Positions 42,365 through 53,606 of a stretch of DNA of 64,000 nucleotides are shown piece by piece. Below the pieces are notes generated by a model. The model saw only the letters and a list, made by a program, of their open reading frames with translations, made no database searches and had not been told where the DNA came from. Position 1 is the first letter of the stretch. Each line of letters starts with the position of its first letter. Source of the stretch: Motacilla alba alba (lineage: Eukaryota; Chordata; Aves; Passeriformes; Motacillidae); NCBI RefSeq assembly GCF_015832195.1, contig NC_052017.1, forward strand, positions 8,694,790 to 8,758,789, given 5' to 3'. The translations under genes and the position numbers were made by a program.

Positions 42365-42365
<1 letters not shown>

Positions 42366-42620
42366 CTTTTTGCTTGAAATCTTTATATTCTGTAAAGTAA
42401 ACCACCAAAAAATGCAGACCATACATCCATACATACAGTGGGAAACATCAACCAAGAACACCTTCCCCATGGTCACTAATTCATTTCAGAACAGAAGCTT
42501 GTAGAACATGCTATATTTTCATCTTCCTTTTATGAACTATTAATCGATGACACCATACAGGCAATAACACGCAAAAAGCTTTAAAGCATCAGATGTCCAA
42601 ATGTGTTTTTCAAAGGAAAT

Positions 42621-42657
42621 AAACACTATTTTAAACAGCTTTTTCGAAATAGTGTTT
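42621..42657. repeat. Perfect 11-bp inverted repeat with 15-nt loop
   Basis: AAACACTATTT at 42621-42631 is the exact reverse complement of AAATAGTGTTT at 42647-42657, giving a hairpin with a 15-base loop. Confidence 0.85.
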
Positions 42658-44095
42658 GCTGAGCACCTCAGGCTGGACCATGAAAAACTACCCTATACAT
42701 TCCCTATACACTTGTGCATGTAGCTGGGGGCCCAGCTCTCATAGTGATTAATTATCTGCTGGGAAAGGCTGCAAGAGCGAGCATTATTTGCCTAATTGTG
42801 TTTCCAGGGTAACTCATTACATAAAAGTTACAATACATAAATGCAGCTCATTGGAAAAACCAGCCTTATAACATACGATATATTTACATGGACACGAGCA
42901 ACTTCCTTTGGAAATTGAAACAGCAGCATTTCACATTTACATGGCTGGCATTACTGCTGCTGAGAACTGAGGTAGTTCAGGACTGTGTGGACAGCACAAC
43001 AGTAAACAAAACAAACCCAAATTTTTTGGCTCTGAATTTTTTCTTCTGTGTTCCTAGAGATAATAATCTGTCTCACGCAAATCTCAAAGACCAGCCATGT
43101 AATTAATTCAAACTTATACCCTGAAGACATTTACATATTTAAGTCCTGAATTTTTCTGCTGTAAATTTTTTTCCAGAGTACCACCTATTTCTAATCCCAC
43201 TTTTTGACCCTCTAACAATTATTACCTTATTAAAAAAAAAACAGAAAAAAAGAAATCTCCCATTTACACTATATATTCTCTCAACCTCTGAAGGAAAACA
43301 GTACGTTAAATTTTGTTTTCATGGGAGAAGTTTGATGCTGGGCTGAGGAAATACTCCCTCATTCACCAAAAGCATGTCAGAAATAGTCAGCTCTAGACTT
43401 GTATCAGAACAACAGAACAATAGAATTTTCTCAGACTTTGCATAAGGACTCAAAAATAAGCAGATTGAATCCATTTTAACATGAGTATGGGCAAGCATTT
43501 CCTTTCATAAAATCCTTTCAGAGAGGAGCTAACCCCACAACTTCATTATGATTGTTAAATCCGAACAGCAGATAAGCAAAACCTCAGCAAGGGTTCAGAT
43601 TAGCCCAAATCATTTGATCATGATGAGTCAGGAGGAGAATTAAGGAATCTTTTGTTTTGCCTTAAAATGTCACGGTATAAACTGCATCTGCTCAGGAGCT
43701 GACTCACAAGACCCTCAGACAATAGGGTAGCAGGGGCAAGGAAAGGACTTGGGGAGATAACCTCCAGAGCCAGCCCTGGCCAGAGTGTGTGTGCTCATCA
43801 ATTATAATCTAAGCTTTTGAATGCAAGAGAATAAACCGTTGGTTCGGCTTTGCTAAATCGAATCTTTTTTGCCGGGTTTTAGAATTTGGAAATCAATACT
43901 TTAAAAGGATTTTAAAATTCATATTTGCCTTCCCTTTGACTCATCTCGTCTCAGCTAGTTCAAACACAAGAAAATGGATGGTCAGCAAACCCTAAGCAGC
44001 TGCTGGCTGTATGAATATCTAAAAATCAAACTATTATCTACACTATCCAAGCCTCACAGTTCAGAAAAATGAAAGTGGGAAGACTCATAATCTCT

Positions 44096-44097
<2 letters not shown>

Positions 44098-44139
<42 letters not shown>

Positions 44140-44147
44140 TGTGTGTG
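44098..44147. repeat. Poly(T) plus (GT)n compound repeat
   Basis: A run of about 29 T is followed by about 10 GT units, intronic. Lengths this great are often mis-sequenced. Confidence 0.9.
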
Positions 44148-44765
44148 CCAAAAACACTCAATAAAAATGTCTTGCAATATATCACACTTTTAGTCACTAC
44201 AATAAGCCTGCAGGAAAGACATGAAATGAGAAAATTCTCAACTTTTCTCTAGATCACACAAAAAGAAAAAAATCTGATCAGCTCAGCATTACTGTGAGTA
44301 TGAAGTGAGGAAGAAATATCAAGTAGAGTAATTCTATATCATCTTATCTTCCCTAGTCACAAAGGATAAAACTTGTAAATACATCAGGAATGTTGAAATT
44401 TTCAGCAGAAATCAGCCTCAGAGAAACAGTTCCTATGAAAAATCCAGCAAGCACTGTTATCTACAAAAACAATCCATTATCTTTTTCTGTATTTATTTAA
44501 ATCATGAAAATGCACATGGGCTGAACAAAATCACTTCTCAGCTTTTAACTCAAAACTAAAGCTTGTCCTAAGATGGCTGTCACTGAAATGAGAGGTGATT
44601 TGGTAACTGTCTTAAAACTTTACCACCCATGTACAAATAGTTATCACAGTTAATAGGTACCATAGTTGAAACATGTTAAATAGTATTAAAATATGTTACT
44701 GTAAGGCCAGATTCGACACTGTTTCATTTTTCTTATTGCCTTGATGGATACAGGATCATGGTCTC

Positions 44766-44845
44766 TGCACATCACAGAACCACAGAACACCAGGTTGGAA
44801 TGGGACCTCAAGGATCAACTTGTCCAAACTTTCTAGGCAACAGCA
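44766..44845 (-). mobile_element. CR1 LINE 3' end fragment (reverse)
   Basis: On the plus strand it reads ATCACAGAACCACAGAACAC, then AGGTTGGAATGGGACCTCAA and GGATCAACTTGTCCAAAC. This is the reverse complement of the CR1 3' end. It is short and inserted antisense to the window but in the same direction as PTPRN2. Confidence 0.75.
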
Positions 44846-45816
44846 TATGAAGCTAGGAAGACAAAAAATTATAGTAACAAACTACATGGTAAATAGCTAC
44901 ATTAGCTATTGGAACAATGAAACAAAAGGATCTACTTTGCATTGAAACTTCCAGCTGACATGACACAGGAATGATAGCACAGGATAGACACTGGTGCTGT
45001 CTGCCTATTCCAGATTGTTTCATGTGGATGTTAGGAATAAGTGCACAGATGCACTTGTTGCATTTACTGTACCGAGGACAGTGAAATTTATGAAGAACCA
45101 CCCCCAACAGCAAATCTGTCCCAATGCCCCTGTGAGCTCCTGCACATCCTTCCACCAGCTCAATTTACCCCCCCCCAAGTACACCATGGGAGCATTTCTG
45201 CCCTTGTTACCAACTTTTACTGTCCTGCAAGTGTCCTGAGCTGAGATGCTTTGCTTCTTTAAATCTTAATTCCTCAAAATTCCCTTCCTCAAAGGGGCTG
45301 GGGCCGTCAAATTGATGTGGCAGATGTCAAACACAAAAACCTCCCCAACTTGATTTCTTTTCCCCTGCTTTAGGTTTTAGGAACAGGTCCCTTGTTGGTG
45401 GTTTTCAGCATCTAAAATAATATGAGGGTTGGCAACAGCAGGGTAGTAGAAGATATGAATTTATAACGCGTTTAATAGACTAAGTGTTAGCACTAATTCA
45501 ATGAGCAGTAGAAGAAATTGTAAATGACAAAGGCATTTACAGTTAACTGTCCAAGAGAATGCAGGGAAGTAAATCATTACATGAAAAAGGAGCTCCTTTG
45601 CCCAACCTATTAAAGACCCCACTAAAGAGCCAAGGTATTTATTGATTGCTTTCTACTTTCCCACTGCTGAAACTAAGTACTCCTCTATTTACTTTGATTT
45701 AAAAATGCATTATTGTCTACTTTCTAATAAACCAGACCATGGAACAAGAAACTCAAATTATTCTAAGTTTATTCTTAAAAGTCCGTGGTGGTTTTTTTTG
45801 GTTGGGTTTTTTTTGC

Positions 45817-45839
45817 CTTTTTTTTTTTTTTTTTTTTTT
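45817..45839. repeat. Poly(T) run
   Basis: 23 or so consecutive T, just left of the sequence leading into the CpG-rich patch. Confidence 0.9.
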
Positions 45840-46129
45840 GAAAGACTGAAGGCCTTAATCCTTAAAAGCCTTTTTGAAAGAAGGGTTCCTCGATGCTGGC
45901 CCTGCAGCTGGGCCCAGATTGAAAGTGCACTTACATTTTTATGTTCAGCGCTGAAGGACTCTGAAGTTAGCCCTCGCACTACACATAAAAGCTTTGGAAA
46001 GGGCATTCTTTGCCACTCGTGCAATTCATTCTCTAAGAAAAGGAAATGGAAAGAAAGATTTCATGTCCAGGGCTTCAGGCCTTTGATCATTTGATGAACA
46101 TTGGATCCTCAACCTGGGCCTCCAGCTTC

Positions 46130-46400
46130 TCAGGCCAGACAAAGAGGGCCCCGGCCGCACAGGCTGGGCCGCGGCTCCCGCCCGAACAAAACCTTTGGCG
46201 GCCGCACAGTGTGACAGCCTGGGAAAGGCCCACCTCAGCAGGGCTGAGATGCCCGCTCTGCCCTTTGATCTTTCATTTAAACTCCAGCCAAAGCACCAGG
46301 TCAGGGGATTTCGCGTCGCACACCCCCACGGGCAGAGGGGAGCAGGTCAAGAACAAAATGGGGGTGACCGATCTCCAGAAAGCCCTGTGACGCCTTTCTC
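46130..46400. promoter_or_regulatory. CpG-rich patch in intron, possible regulatory element
   Basis: About 15 CpG dinucleotides occur in roughly 270 bases, including an eight-base GCGGCCGC at 46198-46205, inside otherwise CpG-poor intronic DNA. It could be an intragenic CpG island, an enhancer or an alternative promoter. No exon or coding frame that I recognise is attached. Confidence 0.35.
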
Positions 46401-48119
46401 TGGCCAGTTTCACATGACTTGTCTGGCATTGTGCAGCGCTAAGCCCACACTTAAAATGGAATTTGACATTACATGGTACAATGGAGTCAATAAATGGCAT
46501 TCTTCAGTGCTTTTACAACAAAGTCAACCCTCCCTTAAGTGGCTGAAAGCCTCGAGCTAGAAAATACTCCTCATTTACTTCTATATGCCAATAAATTGCA
46601 TATACTTTAAATCTAGTTTTCATTATGGCTTCTCACTGCTGATAGCCGAAATGAGTGAACAAACACTTAACAAAGGTCCGCATTAATTTTACGATGTACC
46701 ATTGCTTCTATTTTTAAAGTCTAGGTAGTCACGTGGCAAGTAACAAGCATTGGAAATATCTCCATATTCCTCCACAGAGCAAAAACCTATTTGCCAACGA
46801 GCATGAAAAACTAATCTCATCCCACTGAAAAATTTATTTTCAGTACAGCGCAAAGGAGAAGGCAAACATACAACCTCTTTTAGCATCAGTGGCAAGTTCC
46901 ACATGATGCTTGCGGGCAGAAAATTCAGTCCATGTTTGATGAGACATGTTAACAAAATCTGGAGAGAAAAAAAAGAAAAGCGAAAATCTTCTTTCTAAAG
47001 GGACCGGATACCACCATGTCCCAGAGGACAGGAATATTCAGGATGCAACAGCAGATGACTGCAAAGCATGGAGAGTATTTTTAAACTACATATAAAAATA
47101 TGTCTGTGTTAGAAGATATTAAACAAATGCTGTAAAGTGATTAGAATTCAAAGAACTAAATATCGTTTCTCTCTATAAATTAGTATGTTTTTACACCTAA
47201 TCCTTTTTCATTAAATACACAGTGTGTGCATAATGCCAGATGCAGCGTAAGAACTCAGGTTAAGAATCAATAAAGGCAAATTTCTTTTTGTTTATTTGGT
47301 CAGGTTTACATGCTCACTCTCACCCTCCTTCCTTCTGAAGACAGTATCAGCATCAAAAATTTGTTCAGTTCACACAAAGATTATTTCTGAGTATCTCAAG
47401 TACTTCCCACCATGAACAATTTACCAATCAAGAAAACAAAATGGAATGGTCCCAATCTCTAGAGAATCTATAGACTGTTCATTTTAACAAACAAGTTTAG
47501 TTGACAGATTATTTTCCACATCATAAAATTACATATCACAGATGAGACTTCTAAGAAACAGAGAAGTTAAATACATTGTTCAATATTGAACAGATAGTGC
47601 CAGAACTGGCAATGGAGATTTTCAGTCCTCTGTCCTGTTCACTACAGTCTTTTTTCTAGCATGAAACAAATCTGTGCCAGGCACAAGGCTCTGTCTGGCA
47701 CCACCACTTCTACACGCTTTGGTGGCAATGGGCAGCTCCAAAAAGGAAAATAATCACATCTGACTGTCATGGTGGGGCAGGTAACACCCACATGGGCAGC
47801 AGTCATGACACAGCCTAGGACCTAGCTCCTGTAACCACTAAATCAGGGTTGTACAGCCCCAAGGCATCTAAAAAATGTAATAACTATCTTAAATGATAAA
47901 TTTAAAAATTCAAATACTTCTCAGCAGCACAAACACACCTCTCATTCACAAAGCATTTGTGTTTGGTATGAAAATAAAACCACAGAACATTCAGGAAAGA
48001 GTACAGTTTGCCTCTAATTTATTCTCAGATTTTCTGTGAATATTGCTCCCCCACTGTTGTCATGGCAACACAAGCACATATTTCAGTACTGAGGAAGTAA
48101 CAAGCCTTTCGATTCTCAC

Positions 48120-48184
48120 CTTTGGCCATTTTATTGAGAACCATGTCAATTAGAATGTAGGTTCCACTTCTTCCCGCACCATCG
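48120..48184 (-). CDS. PTPRN2: PTPRN2 exon: P-loop [17 protein letters not shown]
   Basis: This 65-base exon completes the Ser codon of HCS and encodes [20 protein letters not shown], then Lys and one base of a split Gly codon. It holds the rest of the PTP signature. Active PTPs have HCSAGxGRSGT; here the residue two after the Cys is Asp instead of Ala, the change known to abolish phosphotyrosine activity in IA-2 and IA-2beta. The P-loop Arg is kept. The acceptor is ctgttggcag, preceded by a polypyrimidine tract that is itself a short tandem repeat (48193-48219). The donor is AAAG followed by gtgaga. It is separated from the next exon by the largest intron in the window (15,952 bases). Confidence 0.96.
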
Positions 48185-48192
48185 CTGCCAAC

Positions 48193-48219
48193 AGAAAAAG
48201 AAAAAGAAAAAGAAAAAAT
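48193..48219 (-). repeat. (CTTTTT)n microsatellite as polypyrimidine tract
   Basis: About four copies of a CTTTTT unit on the gene strand lie directly upstream of the ctgttggcag acceptor of the P-loop exon. The repeat forms the polypyrimidine tract of this 3' splice site, so length variation could affect splicing. Confidence 0.8.
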
Positions 48220-50197
48220 AAAGCCTATCAGTGTGCATCTAGACTCAACATGAAGGTACCTGCCCTTAATGTTACAGTGTTACACACGGTGGGAGAGGAG
48301 AGAATGAGGGGTTAAAGGAGGGTACTGAGAGAGGACAGAAAGCTTGCACTGAATACACAAGCTGGTTGTGGAAGATTAACTACTACCCTGCATGGATAAC
48401 AGGGCTTTGTTTTGATTTTTTAAGCCAAGTTGTGTTTATGCAAGAGAAACATTTTAAACAACAGTGGAAAACCCTAAACTAGGATACCATTTCTATAAAA
48501 AAATGTACATATAATGACCTTACAGTCACTTATATATGAGATGAAGAACTCAAGAGTTAAGTTTGACTAGAACATTATCTAGAACAGTCAAAAATGCTGC
48601 AGATTGCATTTGAGTGCAGTGGTCAGAGGGAATGCAGAGATCTGCTCAAGAAAAAGTATTTAATTACTGAGGACTGCTATCTTTCTTCACTACATATGAG
48701 TGGCTTGTTTTTTTCTCTGTACCTTTCCCTTTAATTCTTCCCTAGAAACAATGACCAGAAAGAAATATTACCTTGTAATTTTAAGAAATAGCTTTAACTT
48801 TTGTGTATCCACAGCCCTTCCTCAGAGATGTGAGACCAAGCCTCAGGAGGGGCAAAGCTCCCTAATCTGAATGCAGCTTGTGTCCCTTTCAGAGAGCATC
48901 GTGTAATTGCCAGTGTGATGCTCTTTTAGAGCTGCTGTTAGCAAACATAATTAAGACTTTAAGTAAAAGCTTTTTTTCTTTCCCTCCCCAAAATTTTTAC
49001 AAAGGTGCGTGTGTGACCCATTAGGCTGGAATGTAGTTTTATTAATTAAGCCATTATTTTTATTGATAGCTCAATTTGTGTAAAAGAATTAATGAAAGAA
49101 AAAATAATAGAACAGCATGAAGCACGTTATTGCATTCTGTTTACAGTCAGGCTATGAAACTTAATTTCTGTAGAAAGAGATTTTTTTTCTTTCAGTTACT
49201 AGATCACTGTTTAGAGAAAAGGAGCTAGCAGTAATAATTTTTTTTTCTCTGTCTATGAAGGGAACAAAGACACAATCTTATTAGTTAAGCTGAATAATGA
49301 GAGACAAGACAGCAATCAGGCCCAATGAAAAACAAAAACTCCTGAGCCCATGGTAGATATTTCCATCCATCACAGTAAGGAAATAGCAAGAAATTTGAAG
49401 GCACTTCACTGCATCAGATCCTTCTTTTCTCATTTTTCCTGAAGGCAATGCAGACCAGCCCCCTCTGGAGCATTCAGCTCCTTGCATCCTCACTCAGCTG
49501 AGCCACACGTGAGAAACACGTCCCTTCCCTCCTCACTCCCATCCAAAGTGGAGTGCCACACGGCAAACATCCTGCCTCTTAGCAGGGCTCTTTTTCTGTC
49601 TTCATTATCGACAAGGATATTTTTGATAAATAAGTCAGAACCCCCAATGGCAAAACCCAACATTAATGGTATTATGGTAAACTTTTCCACTGAAAAGCCT
49701 GACAGCTTTCACGTGCATCTATCACATTGTCAGGCCTAAAAATAATCTGTGCTTAAAGAATTACTCAGTCTCTGGGCAGGTTTCCACTCCCTGACATTGC
49801 CCTCTTCTTACCCTGATCACTAAAAACCAGTGTAAGAAGAAATAAAACTTAATTGAGTGTTAATAAAATAAAGCAGACTAAATTGGGAGGGCATGCAAAG
49901 AACATCTGTAATTTTGAAGGAGATGTATGAAATTGAAGTGCTACTTATACTAGAAAGCGTGGCCATATGTTGTTAAGTCATGGCTCAACATCTAAAAAAT
50001 TATAGGGAAGGATAATTTTATGATGAAAACACATCCTAAGTATTAAATAGCATTAAAACTCAATTGAGTTATACTTAAAACTTTTAGCCTACCTCACTGT
50101 TTAGTGATTCATGAAAAGCTTTAATTGGCCCACTTTATTTATATCTATATTAAAATCTTAGACATATAGATCTCTCTAAAGCTATTTTAGAAATTGT

Positions 50198-50203
50198 ACT
50201 TGC
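50198..50203 (-). other. PTPRN2: Non-canonical GC 5' splice site (gcaagt)
   Basis: The intron after the HCS exon starts GC instead of GT. The exon end CAG and intron positions +3 to +6 (AAGT) otherwise fit the donor consensus perfectly, as is usual for GC-AG introns. The intron ends in AG at 48185-48186 on the minus strand. The next GT is four bases inside and would break the frame. Confidence 0.9.
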
Positions 50204-50257
50204 CTGCAATGAACAACTACTGGACAAGAGCGACCCCTGTAGCACTTGTTTACTTTT
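50204..50257 (-). CDS. PTPRN2: PTPRN2 exon: strand leading into the P-loop (HCS)
   Basis: This 54-base exon encodes the end of a split Arg codon, then KVNKCYRGRSCPVVVHC and two bases of the P-loop Ser. The VVVHC strand carries the P-loop cysteine, the catalytic nucleophile in active PTPs. It joins in frame on both sides: AG+A makes Arg upstream, and AG+C makes Ser in HCS downstream. The acceptor is tgttttatttcag. The donor is CAG followed by gcaagt, so this exon ends in a GC rather than GT splice site. Using the nearest GT four bases downstream would shift the frame, so the GC donor is the consistent reading. The exon was too short for simple open-frame detection and was found by matching the expected family sequence. 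Confidence 0.95.
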
Positions 50258-52633
50258 CTGAAATAAAACAGACACAAGAAATTAATTAAGCATATTATAT
50301 ACTGTTTCTTTTGCCAAGTGTCAAAAAATAAGCAATAAGAAAATGCAAATATTACTGTCTTTGAAGGAATACTCAGGTTGATAGTTTCCTAGTATAACAA
50401 GCAATTAGGTAGATAATCTTCTTTAAAGTTTGATTCTGGTTTGCTGTCCAAGAAATCCCAGAAAACATTCCATTATTACTGTTGTCTGGGCAAAACAAAT
50501 GAGCTATTTTCTCAAATGGTTCATTTCTTAGCTCCAAAACTAAGGTTATCTTGAGATGCCTTGATTTTGAGGCAAACTTTGAGTTCATGAGCTTGCTCAA
50601 GGAAATATCAAGGGTCATCAAGCTGAATACAAAATTAAAAAAGGCTATTCCACTACACTTTGTACAATGTGTGCTGATCTGTAACACCACTTTTCCCCAG
50701 AAAGGCAAATGCCAAATCTCCTGAAATTCTCCTTAAAAATTCTAAAATGTAATCTTATCATAGTAAAAACAACTAAACCCATCAGTAAGCTTTGGTTCTA
50801 CTGCTTTAGTTCTATTGCAAAAGTGTTATATATTTAATATTTACACATTGTTGTCTTCGACAGCTTCCTGGTTAAACATTTTCAGTGGCAAGAGAATATA
50901 TGTGAAATCAATCAATAAAAGTACAATCACAGAACAGGTCAGCTGATGTGTAAACTCAATGTAGGAATTCACTAGTGCTGAAGCAAACCAAGATACTCAG
51001 TCTAAGAATAGAGACAACAAAATTGGTTTAAATCTATTTAAATTGCCTTACAAACACTAAAATCCCCAGCCCTCTCTTTCGCTCTAGGATATATTTTGCA
51101 TGTCAAGAACGTTACAGGCCAAAAATCCATAAAATATGCACACATATGTTAACAAGGCAAGATGAATAAAGGCTAAAATGGGAAAGCATTGCTTCAAGAA
51201 ATCAAAACCTTTCATTCAAATTATTTGATGAGTTGTTTGAGTTTACTGGAGCTAGAAGGTCTCCTATAAAATAATTTCATAGGGCAGCTTCCAAGGGGTG
51301 CTCTAACAGTCCCCAGCTCAGTGAGCTACACAGGATCCTGATAACTAAACTAAAGGGAGCTGCCGAAATTTAACAGTGGTGTGATGTTAATATGAATTTT
51401 AAAGCATAACTAACCTACTGAATCATTTAGTTCTTGGCTGTTCATCTATTCACTAACATCTGTGCTGTGAAAACATGCACATATCTTTAAACACTGCTTA
51501 CAGTATAGCCTGAAGATGCCTAAACTTCTGACAGGGTGTTGGGATACCTGGAACTCAACCCAAACAGGCTATGGAGGTATTGGTGATATCCCATGAAACC
51601 ATGTTTTCACATTCTTATTTTTGTTATTTAAGATTCTAACCAAACTTGAAAACAATATTAAGTTCTTGTTGGGATTCCCTTCAGACATTTGAATTCAGGG
51701 ACTTTTCACAATTCTTACTCTGTTGCTTACTTATGTAAATCATACTTGCAGAGACATTCTCTCTCTATTCATATTCCCTGAATATAAGTAATTAATGCAG
51801 TAGAACAATGATCTTATTAAATGAGTGGTAAGTCATTGAGAAGCACACGACCTCAGAAGTTAAATGGACCATTTATATGTCCATAAATATATCTATATGC
51901 AGGCAGTACCAAACAAAACTTCAACAACTTGGGCTACAACAGAGTTTTCACATGAATGAACCACTCAGTTCCTGATGGTCATATCCTGAGGATCAGCTCC
52001 TTCTATATGATATAAAGCTTGGTTTCGTGGGGCTTTCTTTGGATTTTTTTTAATTGTAGAGTAAATTATATTTGAAATGTCTGTACCAACATCTGATACA
52101 GTCAGCCTGCATTCCCCCACTCGCAGCTGGTCATTCTCCCCCCACCCCCATCAAGTGCATTAGTTAAGAGTTGTTTTTCCATTTCAAGTAGTAAATAAAA
52201 GCTAATCACTAGAGAGGGGTATTTACCGTTTCTCTTTCTGCTTGTGTGGTTCCTTTGTTCCTTGCGTGGCACCACTAATATGATATTTGCATGTTGTGAC
52301 TAGCCATCTACCAAAGTCCTAATATCATTTCAATGACAAACTGGATCTAAATCTATCAGACCTCTCAGTAAATCAGACAGCCAGACACATGTTAGGGAAA
52401 GACACCTTATGTTTGTCAGTTTTATTGAAGGCGTTTCAAACATTTTCATTATCACACATTTTAGAAAACACATTAAAACAAAGGCTTTCCATCCAGCTGG
52501 TTCATAGCTTTGTCTATATATAGCTTATGAAAATATTTAGAAATGCAGCAACATCTCATTTCATTCTTAGTTCTGGCTAATGAGAGTGAGCTGAAAATTC
52601 ATCAGTAAGCAAAGTTCTTGAATGTTGAAGAAA

Positions 52634-52665
52634 ATATATATTATATATATATATATATACATATA
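52634..52665. repeat. (TA)n microsatellite near mir-153
   Basis: An imperfect TA repeat about 160 bases from the 3' end of the pre-miR-153 hairpin. Confidence 0.85.
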
Positions 52666-52835
52666 CAGGAAGAATTAACTTAGAAAGAATGATTAGTAAT
52701 ACAAACCAACCCTTGGCTCATTGAGTGAAAAAGAAATCATCATGCAAACCATCAGCAAGCAAAGGTCAGAGGTCGTTAGAGGCTCAGAAAAGGGGTTTCC
52801 CACATTGTCCCTGCAGCAGAGTCACAGTTTCCAAT

Positions 52836-52857
52836 GATCACTTTTGTGACTATGCAA
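52836..52857 (-). ncRNA. MIR153-2: mature miR-153-3p
   Basis: This is the mature 22-base 3p product. Its seed (TGCATAG as DNA) and all flanking positions agree with the vertebrate miR-153-3p I know. It pairs with the 5p arm across the hairpin. Confidence 0.95.
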
Positions 52858-52873
52858 CTGGGCTCATATTACT

Positions 52874-52895
52874 AGCTGCAACATCACAAAAATGA
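52874..52895 (-). ncRNA. MIR153-2: miR-153-5p (opposite arm)
   Basis: This is the 22-base 5p arm product, beginning TCATTTTTGTGATG on the minus strand and complementary to the 3p arm with the usual short mismatches. It is the less abundant strand in known vertebrates. Confidence 0.85.
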
Positions 52896-53555
52896 CACTG
52901 GCAACCGCTAATTAGCTGGCAAAATAAGAATTTGTCCATTTTTAAAGTGAGCAGTGTTAGTAAATGCCATTGCACACAGCAAGAAGTGATAGCATAATAG
53001 ATATATATTTTAAGCAAAGCCCTCACATGTGATGCTAATTATCTTTTAGCTTAGCAGTCCCTCTTTAAAGTGTAAATGTGCTCCCTCTGGGCTTAAGAAA
53101 TATTTAATGACACATATCAGTGCATGACTAACAAGCTAGTCCAGAGCAATAATGATTGGTCTATTGTTCAAAATGAAATTAGGACTCCAGAAGCATTTAA
53201 AACTGACCAGTGGTTTCCGTAGTAGCCTCACCTCTCAGGGACTGTCTTTTGTACATATTTGTAAAGTATATAGAATAATCTCTTTTTGGCAATTTATTCC
53301 TACATTATGGAAGTACGATAGATTATTCAGCAAGGTTTAGTGTATCTGCTAGATGCAAAATAATCTAAATCACTGTCTGATACAGAGTAAGAGAAATGGA
53401 AGCTTTCAGTTTTCAGAGACTTGCAAAATTTACTTAATAAAAAGGTTTAGGTCCATATTTCCACAGACTCTGGGCAAGGTAATTTTGGGAATCCAATTTT
53501 TCTTGGTGATGAATTATAAAAAATAGAGGGTTGGTTATGTATATGCTTAATTTCA

Positions 53556-53606
53556 TATATGTATGTGAATATATAAATATACACACATATCCATATATAT
53601 ATATAC
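53556..53606. repeat. AT-rich imperfect (TA/CA) repeat
   Basis: A stretch of ATATA and ACACA words in the miR-153 host intron, low complexity. Confidence 0.7.

Larger units (their letters stand above)
32168..48119 (-). other. PTPRN2: PTPRN2 intron between P-loop and AKEIDIAA exons, 16 kb
   Basis: This is the largest intron in the window (15,952 bases), with a gtgaga donor and a ggtttgttgcag acceptor. It holds simple repeats (34058-34075, 35459-35487, 38178-38192, 42319-42364, 44098-44147, 45817-45839), one CR1 fragment (44766-44845), two CpG-rich patches (38908-38952 and 46130-46400) and two short perfect hairpins (38008-38036 and 42621-42657). I see no further exon of this gene; the two exons join directly in frame. 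Confidence 0.85.
48185..50203 (-). other. PTPRN2: PTPRN2 GC-AG intron, 2.0 kb
   Basis: This intron has 2,019 bases with a GC donor at its 5' end and a (CTTTTT)n polypyrimidine tract at its 3' end. It contains a homeobox-site-rich AT stretch at about 48890-49100 and otherwise nothing recognisable. Confidence 0.85.
52823..52909 (-). ncRNA. MIR153-2: pre-miR-153 hairpin (mir-153-2 type), intronic
   Basis: On the minus strand this 87-base segment folds into a microRNA hairpin that I recognise as mir-153. The 3p arm (52836-52857) begins TTGCATAGTCACAAAAGTGA, with seed TGCATAG. The 5p arm (52874-52895) begins TCATTTTTGTGATGTTGC. The loop between them contains TAGTAATATGAGCCCAG, which is the mir-153-2 rather than the mir-153-1 form. 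It lies inside the PTPRN2 intron between the WPD-loop exon and the HCS exon, in the sense orientation, so it can be processed from the host transcript. The PTPRN paralogue hosts mir-153-1, so the pairing predates the gene duplication. miR-153 acts in neurons and neuroendocrine cells on vesicle-release genes such as SNAP25 (established knowledge). Confidence 0.97.

Noticed and set aside
46046..46560. Two overlapping plus-strand open frames across the CpG-rich patch
   Set aside because: The high GC content lowers stop frequency. The peptides show no family features, so the patch is noted as a regulatory candidate only.
50190..50203. Use of the GT four bases past the HCS exon as donor
   Set aside because: It would add four bases and shift the frame into the P-loop exon, whereas the GC donor gives the exact [10 protein letters not shown] reading.
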